Below, piece by piece: positions 36,762 through 44,902 of a stretch of DNA of 64,000 nt (within the stretch, counting starts at the first letter, position 1; each line of letters opens with the position of its first letter). The notes beneath the pieces are model-generated. The model had not been told where the DNA came from. It did no database searches and saw only the letters and a list, made by a program, of their open reading frames with translations. The DNA is from an uncultured Candidatus Saccharibacteria bacterium (GTDB lineage: Bacteria; Patescibacteriota; Saccharimonadia; Saccharimonadales; Saccharimonadaceae): contig CAMIHP010000005.1 of NCBI GenBank assembly GCA_946222005.1, positions 1 through 64,000 of the forward strand. The letters are read 5' to 3'. The position numbers were made by a program, and so were the translations under genes.

Positions 36762-37112
36762 ATGACAAAAATGCTTTGGCACACGCTTTTTGCTACCGGA
36801 GTGATTGCATGTGCCATTCCTGGGTGTGCTGGCATCCCCACCGGGCCAGCTGCAGCAGTGCCAGTGTATACCATACAGCCACACGAGGTGTGTACGCATC
36901 AGCACCATACAGGTGCGTATACGCTTGATAAGAGCAATCCATACGGGTGGTTGTGCTACGACCTCACCTACTCGATATCGCTCTTCTCGGGCTTCACCTT
37001 CACAGCCAAGGGCAGCCTCAATATGCAGGCATACTGCACGGCCCACCACCATGGCACGCGTGCCATCGTCGACCGTCAGCAAGCTCAACCAACCTGGCAA
37101 TGCGTGCCATAG
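36762..37112 (+). CDS. Small putative lipoprotein
   Basis: 116 aa. AAGGAGG lies 4 nt before the ATG. The N-terminal signal peptide ends in AIPGC (C22), a degenerate lipobox. The mature part has four further Cys and many His (THQHHTG, CTAHHHG), which could bind metal or form disulphides. Family unknown. The 259 bp upstream contain a TATAAT at 36622-36627, so the leader may be long. Confidence 0.6.
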   Translation: MTKMLWHTLFATGVIACAIPGCAGIPTGPAAAVPVYTIQPHEVCTHQHHTGAYTLDKSNPYGWLCYDLTYSISLFSGFTFTAKGSLNMQAYCTAHHHGTRAIVDRQQAQPTWQCVP

Positions 37113-37190
37113 CATTCACCACACAAAAGATAGAACAAATAAACTGTATAGCGTCATAGTAATAACACGAAAGGATCATTCATACCCACC

Positions 37191-37400
37191 ATGGAAATCA
37201 CCGGGTCAGCACCACTCCTCATACTAGCAGTCGCACTTAACGTCGTGTATTTTGTCTTGCTCGTCTGTGGCATCTGTTGGGTTATCCGACAGGGCCGGCG
37301 TACCAAGCAGATCAGGCGGCATGTGGCCGCGATCGACGAAAACCTCGAGGCAATTCGCGCCATCCTCACCGAGCAAGCAGAATCTCGCAAGACAAAGTAA
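37191..37400 (+). CDS. Small single-span membrane protein
   Basis: 69 aa. One membrane segment (about 8-32) is followed by a basic RQGRRTKQIRRH stretch and a short amphipathic helix (AAIDENLEAIRAILTEQAES). Shine-Dalgarno AAAGGA is far from the ATG (about 13 nt). It follows the small lipoprotein by 78 bp. No function can be assigned. Confidence 0.5.
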   Translation: MEITGSAPLLILAVALNVVYFVLLVCGICWVIRQGRRTKQIRRHVAAIDENLEAIRAILTEQAESRKTK

Positions 37401-37423
37401 TAGCATCTCGTATACGAAGTATA

Positions 37424-37448
37424 AAAGCCACCCTCAAGTGGTGGCTTT
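37424..37448. terminator. Bidirectional terminator
   Basis: Stem AAAGCCACC/GGTGGCTTT with a 7-nt loop, between convergent genes. Confidence 0.75.
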
Positions 37449-37474
37449 ATGCTCGTGCCAAGTCGTTCAGTTGT

Positions 37475-37960
37475 CTACGTATCGCGGCGAACAATCCGCT
37501 GCCACCCCGCCGCGCCCAGCGACACCAGCCAGACAAGAAGCGCCCCAGCGGTATTGGCCGCGATATCCCAGTTGGTGTCATCCAGCGGCAAGCGAGCTAC
37601 GCCAGTCTTCGCCACCAGCAGCTCAAATAGCTCATTCATGCAGCCAAGCGCCGACACCAGCGCGAATAGCGAGAATGCCTCCACTAGCCAATATTGGCGC
37701 CACCCCAGCGCGTGTTTGAGATAGAGCCACAGGCAGCCGGTAAATATCCCACCACCAATGAAGTGGGTATTAAATGCCGTGTCTTGCCCATCGATCAACG
37801 GTGATGGCACATACCACGAGATAAAGAACAACCCACATGCCAAATATAGCAGCCAGCGGTGGTGCCGCTCATGCGTATAGCCATAATGCTGCAAGATAGG
37901 CGGTAGACTACTCGCCAAGACAACTGGTATAACAATCGAGACAATAGTAAAGATACTCAT
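37475..37960 (-). CDS. VanZ-like membrane protein
   Basis: 161 aa with four or five membrane segments. The VanZ hallmarks are the conserved NELFELLV region and DDTNWDIAANTAGALLVW near the C-terminus. VanZ proteins alter sensitivity to glycopeptide and lipoglycopeptide drugs in Gram-positives. Here the role is unknown. The ATG at 37960 is 6 nt after TATACT (37967-37972), so the mRNA is probably leaderless. Confidence 0.8.
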   Translation of the reverse strand: MSIFTIVSIVIPVVLASSLPPILQHYGYTHERHHRWLLYLACGLFFISWYVPSPLIDGQDTAFNTHFIGGGIFTGCLWLYLKHALGWRQYWLVEAFSLFALVSALGCMNELFELLVAKTGVARLPLDDTNWDIAANTAGALLVWLVSLGAAGWQRIVRRDT

Positions 37961-37966
37961 ACTTCT

Positions 37967-37972
37967 AGTATA
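37967..37972 (-). promoter_or_regulatory. -10 box of leaderless VanZ-like gene
   Basis: TATACT on the minus strand, 6 nt before the ATG, no Shine-Dalgarno. Confidence 0.6.
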
Positions 37973-38054
37973 GCATCCACCATAAGGTGGCTATACAAGC
38001 CTGCTCAATATCATTAGCATAACCAAACAGACTGAAGATTCAGCCTCAATACAA

Positions 38055-38079
38055 ATCCGCCCCTGATATAGAGGCGGAT
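38055..38079 (-). terminator. rplS terminator
   Basis: ATCCGCC/GGCGGAT stem 27 bp after the rplS stop, with a TTTGT tail on the minus strand. Confidence 0.6.
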
Positions 38080-38105
38080 ACAAAAGCTTTCTTATGGTAG
38101 CTATT

Positions 38106-38627
38106 CTACGCAGCTTCGTGGCGAGCAGCAACCTCGGCAGCCTTAGCGTCGAGCTCAGCTTGCTTGGCGTCTTCGGCAGCCTTTTTCTCGGCAGCTTCTT
38201 TGGCCTTTTCTTCTTTGAGGCGGGCAGCTTCGGCCTCGGCATGAGCATCGTGCACGTTGTTCACCGCCTCACGGTCGAACTGTACGGCAGTTAGGCGAGC
38301 CGACTTACCACTGCGGCCACGCAGGTAGCTCAGGAAGTTGCGGCGCACCTTAGCGCGGCGCATTACCTCAACCTTCTCAACGAGTGGACTGTGCAGCAAG
38401 AACGACTTCTCTACCCCCACACCGCTGGTAATCTTGCGTACGGTAATACGGCTGGTGTGCTGACCCTTGTTGTCGGTGCGAATTACCACACCTTCAAACA
38501 TCTGGATGCGCTCTTTGTTGCCTTCTTTGATTTTTTGGTGGACGCGGACCGTGTCGCCGCTCCGCACATCAACAACGGCAGGCTTCTTCTGCTGGTCATT
38601 GACTTTTTGGATCAGTGCAAAACTCAT
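38106..38627 (-). CDS. rplS: Ribosomal protein bL19 with C-terminal extension
   Basis: 173 aa. Residues 1-115 are a normal bL19: VRSGDTVRVHQKIKEG, QMFEGVVIR, ITVRKITSGVGVEKSF, VRRAKVRRNFLSYLRG-like. The last 58 residues are a helical Ala/Glu/Lys repeat (EAEAARLKEEKAKEAAEKKA), not present in standard bL19 of about 115 aa. The core lies at the 30S-50S interface and the tail would reach outward. AGAGAAAG precedes the ATG. Confidence 0.95.
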   Translation of the reverse strand: MSFALIQKVNDQQKKPAVVDVRSGDTVRVHQKIKEGNKERIQMFEGVVIRTDNKGQHTSRITVRKITSGVGVEKSFLLHSPLVEKVEVMRRAKVRRNFLSYLRGRSGKSARLTAVQFDREAVNNVHDAHAEAEAARLKEEKAKEAAEKKAAEDAKQAELDAKAAEVAARHEAA

Positions 38628-38729
38628 GACTTTCTCTCTATTTAATTATTAGATGACAATTCAGTTATTGATTGTACCATATTTTGTGTGCAGGGAGAAG
38701 AGGGAGAGTAGTTTTTATAATCACTACTC

Positions 38730-38767
38730 AAAAAATAGTCTCTTTGTTGTTTTTACAGCAAAGAGAC
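38730..38767 (-). terminator. Terminator of the lipoprotein gene
   Basis: Stem GTCTCTTTG/CAAAGAGAC with a 12-nt loop, followed on the minus strand by a run of T (A run at 38730-38735). Confidence 0.8.
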
Positions 38768-38794
38768 CATTATTTCTTAGCACAGAGCCTCTAT

Positions 38795-39685
38795 TTACGA
38801 CACTTGCTGCTGGGCGCGGTTAATCATCTCTTGCATCTTTTCTCGCGAGATTGGCTCTAGGAGAGTGCTAGGTGATACATTTCCCTGCACTTTAGCGGTG
38901 CCACCAATCCGTATTAGATTACTTGAGTCATCACCAGTAATATCAGCACCAACAGGAATCCGTCCCCCCCCATTAGGAGCCTGGATATAAACATCATTAC
39001 CATCGCCAGCTTTCTTGGAGTTCGGATTAAACGTCTTTGATCCATCAAAGGTCAGTTCGTTACACGTACTAGTACTAATTGGACTGCCATATTTATCAAA
39101 CTTTGGTAGTTCTTTGTCAAATGGGCGCAGTGTATCCGTTGACATATCAACTGTATAAAACCCAACTACTTCGCCCGATCCATGACCAAACCCTGTGTCT
39201 TTATGGAAGCAGAAAGGTCGCACGCCAACGTAGCCGTTACCTACTTCATCAACGTCCTTGATGACGCCACCAAGTACATCCACAGACCCTTCTTTGATAG
39301 CTTTTGCTAGCTCAGCAACGGAGGGCATCTTCTCCTGATTATTCTCTGCTTCGTTTGGAGTTGGAGATGGTGTTGTCTCTGGCGATGAAGGGTATGATGG
39401 TGATGGTATCTCCGTTGCTTTGTCGGTAGAGTGAGATCGCTTAGGCTGTGGAGTCTTTTTGTCCGCTGGCGCTTCGATGGACGGATTTGCGGTTGGTGTT
39501 GCTGACGACGTTGTTTCGGCAGTGACAGCAGTTGGTTGTGTTGCGTTTCGTGGTGCTTCTTCAGAAGAGCCACAGCCTGCCAAAGCACCAGCGCCCATAG
39601 CTATGGCTGCAGTCAGAGGGACATACTTTTTGCGCATTTTTTCTGCGAGACTATTCTGTAAGTCGCCTTCTTGCCTGTTTCTCAT
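38795..39685 (-). CDS. Lipoprotein with Thr/Pro/Ser-rich linker
   Basis: 296 aa. GAGGAGG 4 nt before the ATG at 39685 fixes the start. The signal peptide ends in the lipobox LAGC (C38), so the protein is lipid-anchored. Residues 40-120 are a low-complexity Thr/Pro/Ser/Glu linker. The folded part (about 120-285) has VRPFCFHKDTGFGHGSGEVVG, a second Cys (STCNELTFDG) and a Gly/Asp-rich C-terminus. Two cysteines may pair. No family recognised. It is likely displayed on the surface. Confidence 0.7.
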   Translation of the reverse strand: MRNRQEGDLQNSLAEKMRKKYVPLTAAIAMGAGALAGCGSSEEAPRNATQPTAVTAETTSSATPTANPSIEAPADKKTPQPKRSHSTDKATEIPSPSYPSSPETTPSPTPNEAENNQEKMPSVAELAKAIKEGSVDVLGGVIKDVDEVGNGYVGVRPFCFHKDTGFGHGSGEVVGFYTVDMSTDTLRPFDKELPKFDKYGSPISTSTCNELTFDGSKTFNPNSKKAGDGNDVYIQAPNGGGRIPVGADITGDDSSNLIRIGGTAKVQGNVSPSTLLEPISREKMQEMINRAQQQVS

Positions 39686-39782
39686 TTTTCCTCCTCTTTC
39701 TCTGTATCATCACTGGTGGATGATGCCTATTTTGGATTTATAATCTAAACTATACCGCACTTTGGTATATATAGCAACTAGT

Positions 39783-41438
39783 TTAGCTGGTGGTGTTTTC
39801 TTGGGCTGTGCTTGCTCCACCCTCGTAGCTATCCGCTATGCCTGCAGCTCTGTTGTCGTACGCTTGCTGGAATTTATGCTGGAGCACACGCTTGGCAGCA
39901 TCATTGCGCACTAGGTCATACATCGTCTGTGGGTCGTATGCATAAAGGATAAGCACAAGCGCCTCACCAGCAGACGGCAGCGCACGAGTGCGCAGCTGTT
40001 TTTTGTTGATGAGCCCAGCCTGCCGAGCTTTGTTGAGGAATATCTCTAGGTTGTACTCTGAGGCATATTGGCTCTCCATCCCTGGCAAATCTTGAATGCG
40101 AAATACCTGCTCGTCTGCATTATCGTCGGCACTATTTTCTCGCAAGGAATCGATCAGTGGCTGCGCAAGCTCTACAAGCTGCTCGATCTGGGTGCGTACT
40201 TCTGGGCTGAGGGCGACCTCTGCAGCGCGGAGCGCTTCTTGCTGCTCTTCGGCTTCTGCTGCTTGACGGTTAGCGGCAGCACGGGCAGCCCCGAGTGCTC
40301 GCTTTGCCAGTGCATAATCGATATCTGGCACGCTGCTGGCCGAGGCTTCATTTTCTGCGCTACCAGCGGCTGGTAACGCCTCGCTGTGAGTAGTGTTGGC
40401 TGCTTCATGCGCTGCAGCTGCAGTATCCTGTGACGTCCACTCAATCATCTGAATCCGGTGTTCGGCACGGCGGCCACTTACTGGTCTCTCTTCTGTTAGT
40501 CCTTGCATAGCAATGTCTGCCGACACCGCACGATAGACATTGGTTGAATAGCCTCGCTGGCCATGCTCATTTATGAGGTATCGCCGGCCGCGCTGGAGGA
40601 CAAGGCCACTACGCTCCAACTCTTCTGTAATGATCATAGTGGGGTTATCTAATTTTTGTGCACTATACAGCAAGGCATTTGCTCGTCTATACCGCTCGAG
40701 CTTTGTTTGCACTTCCTCTGGGTCATAGACCTCATCGCCCAATTCTTGCACTGTCCACGCTTCGCCAGCAGACCCCACAAGCACCTCCGCTAGCCGCTGG
40801 CTGGCATCTTTTTTGATAAACTCTGGTGGCATACGGCTACCATATCCCTGCTTGTTGCCTGAGCGTGATGTTCGGTCATTATAAGGGAAGACATTAATAT
40901 ACCCGGGCTCGCTCTCATCACCAGTCGATTGCGCTTTCTTAACCACTTCTTCGCCCCAGATACGAATTGCTGTTTCCTCAGATACGACTGCCAAAGGCGG
41001 CTCTGTGAGACCCATATAGTACGCTAGCTCAGCGTTAAGCTCACCAATCCTATCTTTAACGATTTGGCGCCGCTGCTGTACGTCTTTGCCAAGCGGGGTT
41101 GCCTCATACATTTCATCAACCCGCTTTGCTGCTTTATTGGGCGTCAATGCCGCATGACCAAGATCGGCCAGAATCTTCGCTATCTTACCTTCTGTTTTGT
41201 AGCCGCCCTTCTCCATTGGCTGTTCTTCTTTTTCGGCTATTTCGGTAAGAGTAGCCTCGCAGCTCGCTCGCTCCTCTTGGTAGCGTTGGAGAACGCCTGC
41301 TGGTACTACGCTTTTGTCGCCAGTCCGCACAAACTCCTCGAGCGCTTCTTGCTGATCGGCTTTGATCGTCGGCAGAGCCTCCTGATTATAGATATCCTCC
41401 TCGTACTCTAAGATATTTGCGTCGTGAAGGGCCAGCAT
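39783..41438 (-). CDS. Large unknown soluble protein, start uncertain
   Basis: 551 aa from the first uninterrupted ATG. Coiled-coil-like segments lie at both ends. A central part (SQRLAEVLVGSAGEAWTVQE to the RRYLINEHGQRGY segment, about 230-310) resembles a winged-helix unit. Ala/Glu-rich helices follow. No domain is recognised. The open frame continues 37 codons upstream to an ATG at 41549 with GGAG at 6 nt, but codon 8 there is TAG (41526-41528). The missing N-terminus reads like protein, so a nonsense mutation or sequence error is possible. See findings. Confidence 0.6.
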   Translation of the reverse strand: MLALHDANILEYEEDIYNQEALPTIKADQQEALEEFVRTGDKSVVPAGVLQRYQEERASCEATLTEIAEKEEQPMEKGGYKTEGKIAKILADLGHAALTPNKAAKRVDEMYEATPLGKDVQQRRQIVKDRIGELNAELAYYMGLTEPPLAVVSEETAIRIWGEEVVKKAQSTGDESEPGYINVFPYNDRTSRSGNKQGYGSRMPPEFIKKDASQRLAEVLVGSAGEAWTVQELGDEVYDPEEVQTKLERYRRANALLYSAQKLDNPTMIITEELERSGLVLQRGRRYLINEHGQRGYSTNVYRAVSADIAMQGLTEERPVSGRRAEHRIQMIEWTSQDTAAAAHEAANTTHSEALPAAGSAENEASASSVPDIDYALAKRALGAARAAANRQAAEAEEQQEALRAAEVALSPEVRTQIEQLVELAQPLIDSLRENSADDNADEQVFRIQDLPGMESQYASEYNLEIFLNKARQAGLINKKQLRTRALPSAGEALVLILYAYDPQTMYDLVRNDAAKRVLQHKFQQAYDNRAAGIADSYEGGASTAQENTTS

Positions 41439-41696
41439 GACTTCTCTGTGATGCTCATTATCTTTGGCAATCGCTGTCGTTACTTTTTCAAGCGGACTCT
41501 TAGCACTAGTCTCATGTGGTGATGGCTATTGGTCTATAAATTTTTTCATTATCACTCCGTATGGTGAGCCGCTGCGGCTATGCAGGGCTCCTTGCTCGGT
41601 TTGTATTATGCATCATATAATAGCATTTGGCGCGAAAGTATTGCAATGAAAGCTGTTTATCCTTGGGCTCACCCATACTCTTTCTGGCATGCGTGG

Positions 41697-41702
41697 TATA
41701 CT
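41697..41702 (+). promoter_or_regulatory. -10 box of leaderless malic enzyme promoter
   Basis: TATACT preceded by GG, 7 nt before the ATG at 41710, no Shine-Dalgarno. Confidence 0.6.
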
Positions 41703-41709
41703 AGAGCGT

Positions 41710-42843
41710 ATGGACTACAACAAACTCGCACTCGACCTACACAAAAAATATAAGGGCAAAATCACCACCAGCCTGCGCGATAGCGATGAGCTTGACCGTG
41801 ATAAACTCAGCAGCTACTACAGCCCTGGTGTGGGCGCAGTCAGCAAGGCAATTGCAGATGACCCCGCCACCTTGCCCACCTACACCTGGACGAATAACCT
41901 TGTGGCAGTCATTAGCGACGGCTCGGCCATCCTGGGCCTGGGCGACCTTGGCCCTAAGGCTGCGATGCCGGTGATGGAGGGTAAGGCATTGCTGTTTAAG
42001 CACTTTGCTGGTGTCGATGCCGTGCCAATTGTGCTGGATGTACACCAACCAGAGGAGATTATTGCTACGGTTAAGGCGATTGCACCAAGCTTTGGCGCCA
42101 TTAACCTCGAGGATATCGCTGCGCCCAAGTGCTTCGAGATTGAGGAGCGCCTGAAGGCCGAGCTCGATATCCCCGTCTTCCATGACGACCAGCATGGCAC
42201 GGCCGTGGTGGTACTAGCTGGACTGATCAACGCCGCCAAACTGACAGGCCGCAGCCTAGCTGATAGCAAATTCGTCGTGGTCGGTGCTGGCGCTGCCGGC
42301 ACTGCTATCATCAAGCTGCTACACACCTATGGCGCTCGGCACATCGTGGCGGTTGATAGCAAAGGCATCGTGGGTAGCCACCGTACCGACCTTAACGCCG
42401 AAAAGACTGCCCTGCTTGCCTATGTTGATGCCGCGCAGCAGGGGTCGCTGGAGGACGCCATGGCCGGTGCCGATGTCTTCATTGGCGTATCGCGCGCAGG
42501 GCTGCTGACCCCAGAACTCGTCGGGATGATGGCCACAGACCCGATTATCTTTGCCCTAGCCAATCCAGTGCCAGAAATCATGCCAGATAGCGCCAAAGCA
42601 GCTGGCGCTGCCGTCATCGCCACTGGCCGCAGCGACTTCCCCAACCAAGTCAATAATGCCCTGGCCTTCCCGGGCATCTTCCGCGGTGCGCTCGATAATG
42701 GCGTGCAAAAAATCACCGATGAGCACAAGCTCGCCGCCGCCCAGGCGCTGGCAGCACTGGTCGATGAACCCACGGCAGACTACGTCATCCCCTCACCATT
42801 TGATGAACGCGTGGTTGGGGCTGTGGCGAAGGTTATTCGGTAG
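41710..42843 (+). CDS. NAD(P)-dependent malic enzyme
   Basis: 377 aa. The upstream ATG at 41689 lies before the promoter box and is rejected. The N-terminal malic domain has YYSPGVGAVSKAIA and GLGDLGPKAAMPVMEGKALL. NLEDIAAPKCFEIEERL and PVFHDDQHGTAVV carry metal and malate ligands. The Rossmann domain has VVVGAGAAGTAII and PLANPVPEIMP-like ALANPVPEIMP. It converts malate to pyruvate and CO2. It is the short bacterial form without the phosphotransacetylase part. Confidence 0.94.
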   Translation: MDYNKLALDLHKKYKGKITTSLRDSDELDRDKLSSYYSPGVGAVSKAIADDPATLPTYTWTNNLVAVISDGSAILGLGDLGPKAAMPVMEGKALLFKHFAGVDAVPIVLDVHQPEEIIATVKAIAPSFGAINLEDIAAPKCFEIEERLKAELDIPVFHDDQHGTAVVVLAGLINAAKLTGRSLADSKFVVVGAGAAGTAIIKLLHTYGARHIVAVDSKGIVGSHRTDLNAEKTALLAYVDAAQQGSLEDAMAGADVFIGVSRAGLLTPELVGMMATDPIIFALANPVPEIMPDSAKAAGAAVIATGRSDFPNQVNNALAFPGIFRGALDNGVQKITDEHKLAAAQALAALVDEPTADYVIPSPFDERVVGAVAKVIR

Positions 42844-42970
42844 GTTGATATTTATACCCGCTAAGACCTACATTCCTAAATCTTGCCTCTCACTTTATAT
42901 ACCTCACGTAACCTCGTAGAGCACTGGGTATATCGGTGAGTTTTGTCACGCAAGAGACAGTAAACCTAAG

Positions 42971-43011
42971 AAATAAAACTACGTAGCGTACAAAGCCACG
43001 TAGTTTTATTT
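42971..43011. terminator. Strong bidirectional terminator
   Basis: Perfect 14-bp stem AAATAAAACTACGT/ACGTAGTTTTATTT with a 13-nt loop, between the convergent malic enzyme gene and the 591-aa orphan gene. Confidence 0.85.
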
Positions 43012-43026
43012 CTGTATAGTTTCTCT

Positions 43027-44802
43027 TTAAATGCTGCCTACGCGCTGTTTGCGTAACTCTCGTCGAGAACGTCCAGTGATTTCTGCTAGCGTTGCCAGCT
43101 GGTGCTGCTTGTCACAAACACCGATCAGCATGATCAATTCGTGCACCTGCATTGCTGTGAGTTGCTCACGCACACTCGCAAGTCTATTGTCCATCTGGTT
43201 AACGCGTAGGTTCGATATGTAGACACGCATCACATTGTGTTTCGCGTCCTTACTGTAAATCACAGGGTGCGGGTAAGTCGATTCGCCGTTTTTATCAACG
43301 CTTGAGAATTTACCAGCATGAATTAAGCCACCATCCGACATAGCCACCTGAGCATAGTGTGTGAGACGTTGCTGTACATTTGGTGCTATATAACCCCATG
43401 CAGTTGATTGATAACCATCCATCCGACGCTCAATTTCTTGCAGTGCTTTGCTACGGCAATCGATCACAAGCGCCCCAGGTACGTTATCGACAACAACTTT
43501 ACAACTCACCGTACTATCACGACCGTCCACCTCAAGCCACGGTACAAGCTTGTGCGGCAAGGGAAGGTAATCAAGCGACACACGTTCGGTTTCTGCACGA
43601 AGGCGTAGTGGTTCTAATACTGGCAGCGACGTGACATTATCTGGCTGATTCGACTTGTTAGGTAGCAGGCCTACTGAGCCTTCCATGCTGCGTCGTTTAT
43701 TGCTAGATATATTTGGCAAATCGTGGGTTGCTAGCTGGTCAGCTGTCGGTTGGTACGCTACTAATGCATTGGCTAGCCGCTCAGCCGCCTCAGCAATGAT
43801 CTGTTCCGTTTGCATATCAATTAACTGACGATCAGCGTGCTGTGCACTCTTTGGCCAGAGGCGATCAACCAAGCGCTGTGCTATATCATGAGTTATTGCC
43901 TTATCCGATCGATCAAACCATTGTAAGAGTGCAATTTGCGTCTGGCTAATTTGTGGTACATGCTCTGTGAGATAGTGGCAGAAGGACAGTAATGTATTAG
44001 CCGGTACCGTTGTATGTTCCTCGTCTCGCGATTGTTCAAGCTGCCGAGCTTGCGCAACTAACGCTGTATGTTCTGTTTGTAATGCATCAAGATGTTGACT
44101 CTCCGGTTTACAGATTGCAATTTCGTCATCGTAGCATGGTTGCTGTGGCTCATCAAAGGCTATCTGTTCGCACTGTGCTACTGCCCAATCGACCGCCTCC
44201 TGAACTAACTTTTGGTATATATCGTTAGCTGCCGATGGCAGTAGAGCTTTATCCTGCTGCCATTCAGTACGCTTTGGGATAACCGTATGGCACCAATCTG
44301 GCACCTGCACTATTCCGCCAGCCACAAACACAGCCTTAACGGCGCGCACGCTTCGCATCGCTAGCTTGTCGCGCTGCTTATTGATGTATTGCTGTGCACG
44401 TTCCGCTGCTGCCGGATATAACCGCATATTTGTTGTACGCCACGAGTTAGCTTCGCACAATAGTGCACGACGCACACAGTATTTGTACCTTTCACTTGTA
44501 AAGTGACACTGCCGAAGCGTATGCTCAGTATTTTGCATAGCTATAGCCGCCTCCTTATGCTGTTGCATTACAAGCGATAAGTGTTCAAGCACACCACCAA
44601 AGACTGTAAAACTCGCATTGAGTGATGCTATATCTTCTTCTAATTGCCGTTCGTTCAGGCTCGGCTCACGCTCACTAGACGGCGTTTTACCAACACTGTC
44701 TGGTAGCGTTATGCTAAGCTCTTCTCCACTAGGGTTACGGTCTATGACAGACACTTGAAGTGATTCGGGTTCTCGTGGATAGCCAATCTGTTCATGCGAC
44801 AT
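43027..44802 (-). CDS. 591-aa orphan protein
   Basis: 591 aa, no membrane segment or signal peptide. Residues 45-130 and 240-350 are helical and Gln/Glu-rich. Short Cys/Trp motifs occur (PDWCHTVIP, DEPQQPCYDDEIAICKPE). The C-terminal third (about 415-540) looks like a folded alpha/beta domain: LVPWLEVDGRDSTVSCKVVV, VPGALVIDCRSKALQEIERR, HPVIYSKDAKHNVMRVYISN. The last 25 residues are basic. The start follows TATACT by 5 nt (or TATTAT by 8 nt). Not recognised. Confidence 0.6.
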   Translation of the reverse strand: MSHEQIGYPREPESLQVSVIDRNPSGEELSITLPDSVGKTPSSEREPSLNERQLEEDIASLNASFTVFGGVLEHLSLVMQQHKEAAIAMQNTEHTLRQCHFTSERYKYCVRRALLCEANSWRTTNMRLYPAAAERAQQYINKQRDKLAMRSVRAVKAVFVAGGIVQVPDWCHTVIPKRTEWQQDKALLPSAANDIYQKLVQEAVDWAVAQCEQIAFDEPQQPCYDDEIAICKPESQHLDALQTEHTALVAQARQLEQSRDEEHTTVPANTLLSFCHYLTEHVPQISQTQIALLQWFDRSDKAITHDIAQRLVDRLWPKSAQHADRQLIDMQTEQIIAEAAERLANALVAYQPTADQLATHDLPNISSNKRRSMEGSVGLLPNKSNQPDNVTSLPVLEPLRLRAETERVSLDYLPLPHKLVPWLEVDGRDSTVSCKVVVDNVPGALVIDCRSKALQEIERRMDGYQSTAWGYIAPNVQQRLTHYAQVAMSDGGLIHAGKFSSVDKNGESTYPHPVIYSKDAKHNVMRVYISNLRVNQMDNRLASVREQLTAMQVHELIMLIGVCDKQHQLATLAEITGRSRRELRKQRVGSI

Positions 44803-44902
44803 GCCATAGTATAATACGCAAAAAATGATACTTTGTCAAAAAATCTGCTATGTAATACATAGTACAGATCGGCTCTAAGTACTCTTCAGCAAGATAGCGC
44901 GT

